In this document: positions 50,819-63,383 of the stretch, one piece after another
Position numbering within the stretch: position 1 is the first letter of the stretch
Layout: the number at the start of each line of letters is the position of its first letter
Origin: Dysidea avara
Taxonomy: Eukaryota; Porifera; Demospongiae; Dictyoceratida; Dysideidae
Reading direction: 5' to 3'
DNA length: 64,000 nt
Assembly: GCF_963678975.1 (NCBI RefSeq)
Contig: NC_089281.1
Location: forward strand, 7,279,277 to 7,343,276
The notes under the pieces: generated by a model
Told to the model about the DNA's origin: nothing
Databases searched by the model: none
Seen by the model: the letters and a program-made list of their open reading frames with translations, nothing else
Made by a program: the position numbers and the translations under genes

Positions 50819-53039
50819 GTACAGTGAAGCTAGTTATATAGTGTGATTTGGCACACATGGATCCACTGGTAAAGTTCCTACCATCTAAAATTATATTAAA
50901 GCCATTGCATCACCTGAACAATTCACCCCGTTTGTGAAAGGAGTCCAGTGATATAGACCAGATTTCCGATATCATCTTTAATTTCAATGTTATTGCAAAT
51001 TACAAAAAGTTTACTTTCTCTCAGCCAATAATGACAGTGAAACTCGGTACACAGATATATTAAACATGTACAAAAAATCCGTATAGAACAGGATTTCAAA
51101 TTTAGTCAGGTTTTAAAACATACTTGAGCCAGCCTTAACCACACAAAATTTTTGAGGAATGCATGTTCATGGGTTGAGGCTTTTCTTTTTGATATTTTAA
51201 AAATAATATTTTGTATATTTTATTCCCGAGGTTACCAGCACCCCTTGCCACCAACCCTAGCACTAAAGATGTTAAAAAGTGCTAGACAAAAAACTAAAAT
51301 CAAATTTTAATCTATGAACTGGAGCCACCTGACCCTCAACTAGTGCAAGGTCAAGTTCTGATGTCTGGCACTATAGCAGTATAAAAAATAGTTATTGGGC
51401 ATGGTTTTATGTAATGCCATACCAAATTAATCATAACCCTGTGCATCTCTGTATATCTACATCTAACCTAGTGTAACCATGTGTATCCACTGGTAGCCCT
51501 GTATATCCACTGGTAGCCCTGTGTATGCATACCATGATTACCATCACCATGAGCTGAAATAAACTACCTGAGCAGTTGGCAGACATATAGCTATATATGC
51601 TTCTTTTTTTACTTATTGTACTGTAGTGCTCAAATTTCTATTATGCCAATATTTAATTCCAATGTTCTGTGATTTCTAAACTATTGGGCTTGTGAGCAAC
51701 ATCCAGTAGCCAAAATTTTTGTCAATTTGGCTGCTTTGTGAAGCATCACATTTTAAGTGCTACACCTAAATAAATCAGTCATGACAAATAGCTACATGTC
51801 AACTGACGGTTCTATTTGAGTTTATAGAACTTTTCTGTGACGTATGATATATATGACATTTTTTCTGCCTATTATGCTAGCATTATGTATAATGCTGTAT
51901 GGCACATATTGTACATAACTATTAGTACAGTGGTTCTGATTAAACAAAGCTTATAATTCCACACAATATGATAAAGTGAATCTATAGTTTAACCAGTGTA
52001 TGTCTAGCAAAGTATAGTGTCAGTCTGAGGCATTAATTTACATGATTTCAAATTATTAAAGGTGCTGAAAGAAACCACTTGGTTTGTATTTCAATTAAGT
52101 CAATAGGTGATTACATTCCAAAGTTGTGACCATTTATATCAGCCATGAAATTCTTCCTGCCCATTGGTAATTTCAGTACACCCCAGGGGTGGATAAATTC
52201 AAAGAATTTTAAAAACAATCACAAGTTTGGAGTGGAATGAGCTATTCACTTCAAGAATTGTTTCTTTGATCAATGCCTTTAATTTGAAATTGTGTTTTAC
52301 CAGTGTAAAATAATGCTGCGGGGAGATAAAGACAAAACTGATGAATTTTCAATGCAACAATGGCTTTAAAGGTCACCAAATATCTGTGATGGCATTATCA
52401 TAAAATAAATGTTATGAGGAGAGCAATTTGTGTGGAAAGTTCATAATTGTATCACAAAGTGCCAATTTTTTGTCTTGTGCTGTTCTATCTCAGGCTACTA
52501 TTGGAGATGGTATTTCACACTATTGCACTGAATTTTTGCAAATGTTCTTAAGCATTTCATTTACTATTATATATGAAAGTATGACCATTCTACAAGAGTA
52601 TCTTGATCTATTTTTATTGTCTACTATAAGAGTGTGGGAGAGACCATAACATATACATCAAGTCCAAACTTGTTACTACTGGCAATTAATCACCTTTCTT
52701 ACAACTTATATAGTAACTGCATAATACTAAAACTATACAAGTGCCATTCCTCTTATTTGTTGAGAAATAATTTCTTTCAATGTGTAGTAAATACATGGAA
52801 CAATCTACCACAACATCTTATCGAAACATGCTCTTTAAACAACTTTAATCAAGGCAAAGCTGGATATGTACTGGACTGATAATATACCCTCCCCATTATA
52901 TACTCTTGATAATATATATATATAATGATTTGGTACACAGGCTGTTTTAGTCCGCTTTAATAACTGAAAAACATACAAGACATGACAAATACAAAGCAAT
53001 GCAATTAAATAATACACAAATTAACTATTATTAGTCAAA
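50819..53039. other. Intergenic, no gene seen
   Basis: About 2.2 kb, AT-rich. It holds the second copy of the repeat shared with 20700-20790 (about 51230-51300), a short tandem GTGTATCCACTGGTAGCCCT near 51480-51530, and diverged 21-bp modules near 51806 and 52588. Confidence 0.5.
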
Positions 53040-54404
53040 TAGCGAGTCTTCATTAAAGTAACAAATTATCCATGCTTGTGGGGAACTTCAAATGGTAACT
53101 TATTCCACCAGCAAGTGGCACTATGTCGAAAATATTGCTGTGTTCTAGCCAGATGGTAGTAAGTGCTATTAGCAAAATAGCCCTTACACTGAGTGTTATA
53201 GGTGTGAGAGTGACCAAATGTTGGAGGTTGCAGTTACAGGCACTGGTGACTAAAGCAGTGACGATGAAATGCAGCCAAGTTACGGATCTCAATTTAGGGC
53301 TGCACTGATTCCACTTTTTACCGATACTTCAAATACCAAGTGCTCTGCTGGGAAATATCTGCAAGTACAAGTACCGATACCAAGTATCTTAAAGTAGCTA
53401 CTTCATAGTGCACACATTTATTACATAGTGCATTTCATGGTATTCTTGTACACGTTTTCAGTATGGTTCATGTTTATAATGAAGTATATAGCCAATCAAG
53501 ATTCACAAAGAAGGAAGTCACTGAAATGCAAACCAGTGCATATTTCAGTATTCTTCTGGAGAAGTGTAGATAATATCATAATGGTGCTTACAAAAACACA
53601 ATATTCTAACACTGAAACAGTCACTCATACCTGATTGCTCTATTAGAGTTATTGATTGTTCTATTAGAGTATATCAATCTTTTCTCAGTAAAGCGTTTTC
53701 ACACGTAGGTTTCATTCAGCATAGATCAGTAATTTTACTGGTAGTTAGCTATTAGTGTTATACTTGATGCTTTTAGGCATCCACTGTGCTAGTAAAATAA
53801 GTAAACACAAACAAATGTTATTTTATTCTCGCACATGATTAAGGTCGGTATCTGCAACAGTATAATGGCCGGTTCCGATACTTCATGAAAACAGCAGTAT
53901 CGGACCGATACCGATACCGAAGCCCTACTCAATTTCTTCTGATACGTTAGGCCAACCTAGCTGTTCACGTGGTCAGTACAGACACATGATCAAACTTCTT
54001 AAGGGAAAAGACTACCCTCACTGCCCTATTCTGTACATGATACACTGTAAGCAGCCAACTTGGTGATTGAGAAGAGGGGGTCTCCACACTGGTAGAGCAT
54101 ACATGATGCGCGATGAAATGAGGGACTCCATTAGCAACTTAAGAAGGGAGACAGGTAGATGTTTGTGACTGCATCCAACGGCATCCAATGAGATATAAAT
54201 AGTAAGAGCACTTGCGACACACTTCAGACACCTGAGCATTCCACAATCAAAAATTATTCCTAAATAGCATTGCTGAGTGACAGCTGTAAGAGGTTGGTCA
54301 TCAATCATGACAGGAGGATATTCTAACTTTCTTTTGCTGTGCTTGGGAGAGAACCAGCCACATCCACATCTTACTCTGAGAAATCCACTTAGAAAAGTCC
54401 TCAC
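53040..54404 (-). mobile_element. LINE remnant (reverse transcriptase C-terminus)
   Basis: From 54404 downward the minus strand reads PPVMIDDQPLTAVTQQCYLG, then SLISSRIMYALPVWRPPL and LQCIMYRI. These are the C-terminal blocks of a non-LTR reverse transcriptase (CR1/L2/Jockey-like, clade not resolved). Further downstream LRSVTWLHFIVTALVTSACN to LAGGISYHLKFPTSMDNL resembles the terminal host-like tail of such ORFs. A hAT MITE at 53296-53927 interrupts it, and the frame is broken elsewhere. 5'-truncated; no poly-A or duplication was identified. Confidence 0.65.
53296..53927. mobile_element. hAT MITE with 8-bp duplication inside the LINE
   Basis: 632 bp. The left end AGGGCTGCACTG and the reverse complement of the right end TAGGGCTTCGGTATCGGTAT share the AGGGCT terminus, and GATACC-type words repeat inside. 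An exact 8-bp duplication CTCAATTT flanks it (53288-53295, 53928-53935). It contains a tandem pair of the 21-bp module near 53632-53680. Confidence 0.88.
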
Positions 54405-55160
54405 TATCAGCCACTAACAAAGTGTTGTCAGGAGTAACAGTAACATCCCATGGGTACCGGACCATTAGCAGTAGGTACCATCTGTTTGATATACTGAAAT
54501 ACGATGATTACCGCAGTTAGCAATGTACACCTTGTTGTGATGGACTGTGATGCTGACTGTTCAGTTTGCTCACTTTGCTGTCACTTGATCCCTTCATTCC
54601 AATGCATGATAATGATGATGATGATGACTTCTTGTATGTGGCAAAAAATAGTTACAACAAGGTGCAGAAATTCAACCTTACTGTCCACTATATTTTCCAG
54701 TTAGTCATGGTGATAGCCAGGCCCACAGGCAGGGGATTTGGGAGTTCTGAAGAGCCGCTTCTTAATTGTAAAATGGTCCACAATTTGTGAAGCATGCTGA
54801 GGCTATGGGAGGTCTGGGGGCATACCCCTCAGTTGAATTTGGTGACATTTATGTTACTAAAAGTAACAACACAAATTTTTAGTTTCAACTTAATATTTTG
54901 GACTTGTACTGACATTGTGGGCCTTTTACCGAAGATAAAGTCTGGCTATGGCCCTGGTAGTGCTGGACAGTTTAATCAACCATGTTCATGGATACCAGTT
55001 CATCTTGTTCATTAACACAGAGATTACTCCAATGCTGAAAGCCACTCCTCATATCTGCTCATCTTACCATCATCATTGATGACTTTGAGTAGTGATTGAA
55101 GGAGTGGGACTCCCCTCATTGTCCTTTCCTCCAATAATCTCTCCCAATTAGCTATGTGTA
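54405..55160. pseudogene. Scrambled TRIM-NHL gene fragments
   Basis: Pieces similar to the TRIM-NHL gene at 56354-58512 lie here in both directions. 54396-54590 matches 56660-56860 on the minus strand (NHL repeats 3-4). 54605-54710 reads on the plus strand FLYVAKNSYNKVQKFNLTVH, similar to the NHL block ILYITDGDNSRVQKFDLTGH. 54930-54990 reads GYGPGSAGQFNQPCSW, also plus. 55030-55145 matches 57105-57235 on the minus strand. Frames are broken throughout. This is a rearranged, decayed paralogue. Confidence 0.75.
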
Positions 55161-56353
55161 GTTTTCAATGTTGCCGTCATGCATTCACTTCAGAATTTCA
55201 AGGGGAGAAATAGACAGGTATGACAAGCTGTTCATGTTTACTTGTCAGTTATCTTCATGGTGTCAACTAAGATGTAATTAACACACATACAAACTTTTTC
55301 ACACTCAAAATGGGTATTGCTATGCAAAGTATACCTCCCTATTTAATACATGTAGTTATAGTAAGACTATGAGAAGTTGCAGCAAACACTATCTGTCTAT
55401 AACACTGATATCAGTATATCTGAGGCCAGCTGAGGGTCAGGCAATGTTTTAATAATTCTGGCTTTCTCATGATCATTCATATGGACATGTAGTGCTGCCA
55501 TGCAAACAAGTGTGATGTTTTCAAGTCTTTGTATAGGGAAAAATTAGAAAAAGTAGGGAACAAGGGGGTTCACCTATACACCTGCAGATATACTAGCAGA
55601 CATGATTCGGTCTATACCATGATTCAACCATACTGTACACATCTTTGGAATAACTATAACACATCTTCAGGCTTGAGCCAAGCAGCTATACTTTTGAGTA
55701 GTGCTCAATGCAAAAATTGAGCTTATTATGTTGAAGTTATTCTTTCAAAATCATTATGCTTAAGACCTGACTATTTTATACAGTACATTAGCTTTTCTGA
55801 CTGCTGTATTAAGTAAATGACTGCTCTGTTAGAGATAAGAACAGTAAAAGTAATTTCTTAGTGTGGTCATGTTTTGTTGTATTTTGACACAAGTATAATA
55901 TTGCACATTTTATCTACCTATTATACTGGCATAATGTTTGATGCTTTTTACTAGACTGTTATCCTCAAAATTATGTCAGCATAACTGACGCAAGCCTAAA
56001 CTAACATCTTCAACTTTTTTATTCTTGCCTCTGAACTGTATTATCGATGCTGATTAACTGTGACACTGAGGTATTGAAAGAAATTAATCAGCTACAAGTA
56101 TAATATGGTTCATGATGCTTGTTAAAACTGTTGTGTGTGATTGTGTGTATATTTTCAAATTTGATGTATAGATGGACAGCATGTTAATTATTAGCAACAC
56201 TAGTACTGCTCCAACGGTTGAGATATTTACTGGCCATAATAATTAAGTACGTAAATCTAACAGTTGTAAGAAAGGTTAGGTAATCATTTACACCATAGAA
56301 AAAAAATTACATTGTGCATCAATAAAATCATATTTTTAATATAATATATGAAG
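55161..56353. other. Intergenic, downstream of TRIM-NHL
   Basis: About 1.2 kb, AT-rich. Copies of the 21-bp module lie near 55770-55835. No gene seen. Confidence 0.5.
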
Positions 56354-58512
56354 TTAATATATTGCAATTCTCTTATTGCCTCTATCACTGATGTAGACAC
56401 TTCCATTAGGAGAAATAGCTATGCCACAAGGATTCTCAAACTGATTGCTACCAGTTCCATAGGAGCCAAAGGAGTGAATGTAGTCACAATTTTTATTAAA
56501 GATTGACACTCGGTGGTTATTAAATTCTGTTACAAGGATAAACCCATTAGGATCAACAGCGATAGATGATGGAAAGTTCATTTGACCCTTATCACTGCCA
56601 AAGGTGCCAAACTTGTGGATGAAGGTACCATCAAGTTGAAATAACTGGATACAGTGACCCTCACTATCAGCCACTAATACAGTATTGTCAGGAGTAGCAG
56701 CAACATCCCATGGGTACTGGAACTGACCAGATCCATTACCATATGACCCAAATGAGAAGCAGTAGGTACCATCTGTTTGATATACTGAAATACGATGATT
56801 ACGACGATCAGCAATATACACCTTGTTGTGATGAGCTGTGATACCAACTGGACCGTTCAGTTCCTTGTCATTTGATCCCAATCTTCCAAACTGGAGAATA
56901 TAGTGGCCAGTAAGGTCAAATTTCTGCACCCTGGAATTGTCACCATCTGTTATATACAAAATTTTATCATCATCAAATGATACTCCACGTGGTCCATTAA
57001 ACTGCCCAGTACCACGATTGCCAATCTTCCCCACCATTTGGTCTTGTTCATTAAATATGTAAACACAGTGATTGGTAGTGTCAGTTGCTACCCAGTGATG
57101 GTTACTGCTGAAAGCCACTCCCCTAGGACAACCATTAACATTGATGAACCTGTTAGATCTGTTCAGATTTGAGTAGTTTCTTGAGGCAACGAAGGAGAAG
57201 GGACTCCCCTTAATGTTTTGTCCTCCAATGGTCATTGATAGTTGATGATGTCTTACCAGTTCAGTGTTGAAGGATCCTGTGTATCTTCCATTATTGTTGT
57301 TCTTCAATATCACTGATTGGATGTTTCCCCTCCCACTATCCAACTGTACCTTGACTATATCTCTTCCAATGGTGAGGGGAGTTCCCTTGATATCTCTTGT
57401 GTCTGACCTGTAAACATTTTTGCTGGAATATCAACAGTTTCACAATGGGGCAGGTGTGCATTAAAGATGAAGCCAAACTGTGGAAATGGGCCAGAATTAG
57501 ATGGAGTAAAACAAAATGCATATGATTCTACAGGATCAGTTTGAAGTTTATTGTAAGTGTCAGTCACTTCATGGACACGATGTACTAACTGTTTCTCTCC
57601 AGACAACATCTCATCATCACAGCTCTCCTCCACTTTACTAGCCAACTCATTCACACTTATCACATGAGCCTTGATACTCTCCACCTCTTCTAGTTGTGAT
57701 GTCAACATCTTTACTTTCCCACTAACTTTGTTGTGGAGCTCTTGTTTCAGTTGTTGACGTTGCTGCTGTACCTTCTGTATCACACTGTCAAAGAACTGAT
57801 CAATGTCTTTGTCAACAGTTTTATGTTGTTGTAACACTCTCTCCTTTGTGTCAGTAATGTTGTCATGAGCCTGTGACAATTTTGTGATCATGTCATTCAG
57901 TGGGGCAGCGGTTTTCTTCAGTTGTTCTCTGTGTTTGGCAGCCATTTTCTTGATAGCACCATGAGAGTGTTTAGCATGTTCATTCATGGTACAGTAGACA
58001 CACACCAACCTCTCACAAGTGTCACAGTAAAACTTCAACTCAAGGTCATGATCTGGACAATTGGGAAGTGTCTTCTGAGGCTGGGCAGCTTTAGGTTGAC
58101 TAGGCTCCTCTAGGTAGACAATAACATGTTGGTGTGTACCTCTGCCACGTTTGTGGGTTTGTTGGCACAACTGACACATGAACAAGGAACAGGTAAAGCA
58201 GAATGAGGTGACAGGATCATTCTCTACACAAACTTCACAATTCACTTTGCCTCTGTCTTGACGTCTTAGGAAGAAGTCATCGATGAGATGATTGATGGTA
58301 AGATTGGTAGGGAAATCTTTGACTCCACCTTGGGGAAGTACTACAACTTTCCTACATTCAGGACATGTGATCTTTCTCTCTTTTTCTATGTTTAGAAGGC
58401 ATTCTTGGCAGTAAGTGTGTTGACATGGGAGGACTTTAGGGATCTTGTATGTTTGTAGACATACAGGACAAGTAACATGGTCAGTAATTCTTCTCAACTC
58501 TCTTGCAGCCAT
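56354..58512 (-). CDS. TRIM-NHL protein (RING, B-boxes, coiled coil, filamin, NHL)
   Basis: A TRIM2/TRIM3/TRIM71-like protein, probably an E3 ubiquitin ligase and/or RNA-binding regulator. In order: a RING finger (CPVCLQTYKIPKVLPCQHTY, CPEC), B-box 1 (CEVC...CQLC), B-box 2 (CPDH...CDTC...CVYC), a coiled coil (about 180-290), a filamin-type domain ending NIKGSPFSF, and six NHL repeats (for example GPRGVSFDDDKILYITDGDN). The RING-to-coiled-coil part (58512 to about 57405) and the filamin-NHL part (about 57400 to 56354) are in different frames. Either the doubled AC at 57402-57399 is a 2-bp insertion, or a 53-bp GT-AG intron (57407-57355) is removed, which would restore the frame as KMFT-VKVQLDS. 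The skipped stretch looks coding (GTPLTIGRDI), so a frameshift or assembly slip is at least as likely. Confidence 0.88.
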
Positions 58513-61138
58513 TTAGATTTATGTCTGAAACCTAGAAAGTTGCATGTATGTTTTATAAGCAATATTTTTGTTACACCAAAATATCAAACAGTACAGTACC
58601 ACTGTTTAAGTAGGGATTGCCCCTAAAGTGATGGCACCACCACCTTTAAAAATCAACATCTTATGTGACCTTTTGCGGAATAATAATAATCCATCTAACA
58701 TCAAATACAGCATTAAAAACAAGAAAATAATTACATGCAGCCAGATATAAATTTTTCCAAAACTCAAATCTTGGACTGCCAGCCTACCACAGTTGCAAGG
58801 TTGGAGGCCAAACGAAGCAGTACACGGTCACCATTTTACACCACAATAACAAACTCACCAGTGGCATGTGCCTTTAGGGATTCCAATGAGTGTGTGTCCC
58901 TCTGCACCTTGTCTTCCTTTCATCTTCAGTCAAGCAGGTCGTCATCTTCAATGAAACCATATTGAGGTGTTAATTATCAACACTATCCTTGAGCAGCACT
59001 TTTAGACAGCAAAAAAATATTTAAAGGCTTACGGTACTGTATAGATTATTTAAGGCTACTGTAGGAGGTGCTGGACACCCGGTAGATACGTGTACCTAGA
59101 GCTTCATGATGGATTCAAAACCACGCACATTAACAACATAGGTTGACTAATAACAATCTAGTGTGTGGTATCCACCTCTTAACAATCTGTTTACTAATGA
59201 CCACACATCCTTATTGGTCAATAGTCTCATGCCCAGTGGACCCTACTGTACAGTAGATTATGTGTGTGTAAGCTCTACTCACTTGAAAATATAAGAAACT
59301 CAGTCTGCCAGCAGAAATTTTTGCAAGTTAAGCTTTGATCCTTGCAAAAATTTGTACCCTTTGTCTAACACCTGCCTAAACCTTCCATATTCTTAAGTTT
59401 TCGTAGCCTTGCCACCAGAGATGAGTGTAGAATTACGGAGAAACCACTCCTGTCTTGATTTTACAATTACAGAATATACTTGAGGCTGTTTCAACAGCTT
59501 CCCCCAAAAAATTGGATCTCACAGCAATAACCCGCTGTATGGCATTTCCTTGGGGGGTGGCACTTATTGATTAGAGATTATAAGCACTCCCTTGGTCTCA
59601 TGCCCAGACCTATTTCCTCAGTTGTGCTTGTAATCTCTATATTGATAAGCACCTTATCAATTAGAGATTAGAAACACTTCTCTGGGGGAGCTTATAATTC
59701 CTGTTATCAATATGAGCCACCCTGAGGAAATATGCAAGGGTCCATGCCCCTTGGTAGCAAGAGGCTGACTCAAGATACTCTAATGCAGCAGTCACCCTAT
59801 AATACATGATATTCTAACAGAACAGTCACACATATTAATTAAGTAGGATCCAATCAATAAAACAAGACATGAATGATGGTATTACAACATAGTTCTGTGA
59901 GAATAGAGCAATCATGTAGCGACAGTAGCGTGATTCAATACAGCGGGCCATCAGTACACAAAACCTGCTAGTCAACAGAAATAGGGGGTAGAACAAGACC
60001 ACGTGCACTACGAAGCACTATTTTATTAAATGTAGTCATCATACAACAATTGTATTGTCTGTAATCATTGATGACCACTGTTACTGTTGATGTGAAAGTC
60101 GTCACATCATCATCATTGTGAGTCTATTTACCCCATAATGGGAGCGTTTCTTCAATCATGGATCACACCATTGCAAACAACAAATTATATATATATATAG
60201 CCCTGTTGAGCCTCTTCCTCTGTACTTTCTGTACAGGACCTATTCAGCTCACATGAAATACTTTCAGTACTTGCACAACATTATTACACATTCACATGGG
60301 CTATGTCCTACCTTCCTGCCTGTTAGTATTCACTGAAAGGCTGGAAGTTCACATTAATCGGAATAGTGCCAATTAAGAAATAGTTGGCTTAATGTAACAA
60401 GGATTGTAGTTAGGTTAAATAGATAATATGTAATGCTAGGCGTTTATAGTAATGACTTTTGGATTATTAGAGAGCTGCATTGTACATATGTGTATTGTTA
60501 CCTTTGCTGCTACCTATGCTACATTAATAAGGTAGTGACTGCTATATGAGAGTCAAGTTATGTATACGGAGATTAATAGGCGAATTCTTTGCTGGTCATT
60601 ACATTAAAAAGGCCAACTTGTTGTCACACTTACAGGATAAACTGATTATGGGGAAAATCGGTTAGCCGTCATACAGTAGCTGTGTACATATTATACACTT
60701 CAGACAGGTGGGCTCTTAATGCAGACACATACAATTTGTATGGAAAAATATGGTAATGGCCATTTTACAAAGGTGGCAGCTTAATCTAGGTGGCAGGTTC
60801 CACTGTAAAAGTCTAATCAAACTTGCTGCAAAACATATGTCCAATAAAAAACACTATAGCAGCCATCAGGTAACTACAAAACTGTAACATTTTGATGAGC
60901 ATTTAATAATCATTTTAGGTTAAATTTAAGTCTGATGAATACCACAACTACCAGTGCGCAAGCAAACCTTTTACCGGTGACTACTGCTAGCAACTCCCAA
61001 TACATAATGCAATAATTCCTCTCTGCCTTTGTTAATATACGACTGGCACAGGCAACTACATGTTTGACTCCTAGTATCCTTTTGTGAAAGCACAGCTCCT
61101 ATATCTGTATATCGGTATCACTGATACATTACCAGAGT
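58513..61138. other. Intergenic, no gene seen
   Basis: About 2.6 kb. Present are a small inverted repeat (AGAAATTTTTGCAAG with CTTGCAAAAATTTGT, about 59320-59355), repeated TTATTGATTAGAGATTA words at 59560-59690, and paired 21-bp modules near 59775-59830. Open frames are short and featureless. Confidence 0.5.
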
Positions 61139-61229
61139 CAGGTTGTTAAGTGCATGTATCTATTAAGCACATATTATTTGTTAAGTGCATACATTTCTAG
61201 TAATTAACCATGGCTGATAGGCACACATG

Positions 61230-62460
61230 GCTGAACACGAGGAGAGAATCTATGAGATGAAGCTACACAAGGGAGGAGAAGCTGGAAAGAATTTATATCA
61301 GACCTGCAAAAGGTACGACTTGACAAACAAACTGTTCTGAGGTGGATCAAGGATAAGAGGAAGATTCATAAGAGCCAGAAAGGCTGCAAGCGTGTGCAGT
61401 TCAAAGGGAGATAAGCGTCATAATAATTGACAATTACATGAACAAATAATTACAAGGGGGTCAGGAGTCCAGTCTCAGGGTTACCAAGTTCGAATATCGC
61501 ACTACCCTGGTGTTGAAGATTCACTGTATAAGGAATATCAGAACTTACGCCAATGAGGATTGAAGGTTAAGGGCTGGTGGTTTAAGACTAGGGCTGTAGG
61601 GTGAAGTAGATCCTTCAAGAAAGGTACCCAGATGTTGAGTTTGAATTTTCTAATGGGTGGTTTGATGGTTTCAAATGACGCTTTAACAATTAGTCTTCAT
61701 TGACTGACCAACAAAGCACAACACACTCCACCTGACAAATGATAGCTTATTCAAGGGTTTCATCTAGAAATTAGGCAGGAGGCAAAGTCAGGGGAGCAGA
61801 TAGGAGAATTAGGCCAATTCACAAGTAGCAGTGTGGCTAATGTAGACCAGACCCCACTTCCATTCACTTTTACTAATGGGCCAACCTATGAAACCAAAGG
61901 TGCAAGAAGTGTTTGGGTACAAGAAGGCAGCTCTGGCTTAGATAAATGTAGCTAACATTATTTGCAGATAGAGTACCACTAGTAAAGCCACTAGCTATTT
62001 TTAGAGGCACTGGTAAGTGTATTACACTTAGGGAGAGGCTAAAATTTGATAGACGAGTAGGTGTTCAATTTCAAGAAAAAGCCTGCTGTGATGAGAAAGT
62101 TATGACTGTTTGGGTATGTAACTTTTGGAAACCTAATGTTTGTGGTCAAATGTTGCTGACACTTGATCAACACAGAGCACAGAACTCAGTCTATATTATC
62201 CAAGCTAAATGACGAGTGTGATACTGCAACTGTTCTCATATATACCTCCTGGATGTACAAGTTTAGCTCAGCCATTAGATGTGGTTTGCAATAGCCCATT
62301 CAAGAAAGTAGTTGACAATCTTGCCACTGCTCACATGGAAGGGCATATATCAGTGATTACGTACATGGGAAATTTTACGGCCAGTGATTGTAGAATTCTA
62401 ACTGAATGGATTGGAAAAGCTATGGGAGGAACTATCTGCAAACCAGGATAATAAATGTGA
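61230..62460 (+). pseudogene. Pogo-type transposase remnant
   Basis: Pieces in changing frames give a nearly whole transposase. There is an N-terminal DNA-binding helix (LDKQTVLRWIKDKRKIHKSQ), then GARSVWVQEGSSGLDK, KPLAIFRGTGKCITLRERLK, FDRRVGVQFQEKA-CDEKVM, a WKPNVCG...LTLDQHRAQ block with the second catalytic Asp, and YIPPGCTSLAQPLDVVCNSPF near the C-terminus, a hallmark of pogo/Tigger DDE domains. Many stops and frameshifts are present, so it is inactive. Confidence 0.75.
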
Positions 62461-62934
62461 GGCTTTGGAATATCTGTGTCAGTAGATGAGTCCAAATAAA
62501 TATCAAGGGTTTCGAAGGGTATGAAGTTGATGACAGTGGTGACAGTGATCCCTTTGCTAGTTCTGAGGATACAGTACTGGTAACAACTCAGAAACAAATA
62601 CTTGACACCTCGTCTAATTCTGATGGCCATTGTGATGATGATGTATAAGTAATTGTTCTCAAATCAGAGAGTGAGAGTGAGGCATCCAATGATGAAACGT
62701 TACTTCAGAAGTCTATTGATTCGTTTAACTCCATCACTAATGAGGAAATATTTCATCCTTTTATCTGGATGGATTACCCAGTAGATGTAAAATCTATAGT
62801 TCAAGACCATTTTACTAAGTGTGCTAGTTGCACATTATTATAGTGAGTGTACTGTACATTGTATTCGTTATCATTATTATCCATCTTGTAATATAACCAT
62901 TTCGTACTATACATACTCAATCAGTTCTTCATAC

Positions 62935-63287
62935 TCAATCAGCTATACCTCTTAACTTATGATGCAGCTTTTTAATCATCTTTTTCTCGGCATTAAAGGT
63001 ATAAATACAAGGTACTTCTAACCCAATTCTGCACTTTCCGTGGCCAGTAATTTCACACGTAACATTTCTATTATGCTCAATAGCAAGACATGAAAATTCT
63101 TGTGGTACATGCCTGATAATGTTTCCCTGAGCACTCCTTTCACAATGCATACAGTGAAGCAGTCTTCTGCACTTGATTATGATATACTTGTTTAACATGA
63201 AGTGTTTCACCCAGAAACAGAGTCCAAATATCCTTATACACGTGGTGACCACTAACTACACTATCCCAACGTAGCGATTCCATGTTG
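62935..63287 (-). pseudogene. HIRAN-like gene of the second pogo-type transposon
   Basis: From an ATG at 63287 the minus strand reads MESLRWDSVVSGHHVYKDIW, then LFLGETLHVKQ. After a frame change it continues PQEFSCLAIEHNRNVTCEIT, CRIGLEVPCIYTF and EKKMIKKL. The GHHVYKDIW and GLEVPC-F blocks match the GYHIYKDV and GGLELPCRYKF blocks of the element at 9717. No Ulp1-like part is present in this copy. Confidence 0.6.
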
Positions 63288-63383
63288 ATATTATTTATTA
63301 GGTGCATGCGCTTAACAACTATATAGTATCATTTTTTACAAGAGATTTCTCCAAAAATTATAAGTGCATGCGCTTAACAACCC

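Larger units (their letters stand above)
61139..63383. mobile_element. Second pogo-type transposon with convergent HIRAN-like gene
   Basis: The left terminus GGTTGTTAAGTGCATG (61141-) and the reverse complement of the right terminus GGTTGTTAAGCGCATG are inverted repeats. The TTAAGTGCAT or TTAAGCGCATG word recurs just inside each end (about 61181 and 63305), as in transposase binding sites. A transposase remnant runs rightward and a HIRAN-like gene runs leftward, converging near 62.7 kb. The termini differ from those of 9717-11892, so it is another family with the same gene plan. No clear TA duplication was seen. Confidence 0.75.

Noticed and set aside
61486-61505. tRNA-like B-box (AAGTTCGAATA)
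   Set aside because: No A-box at the right distance and no cloverleaf; it lies inside the pogo-type transposase remnant.
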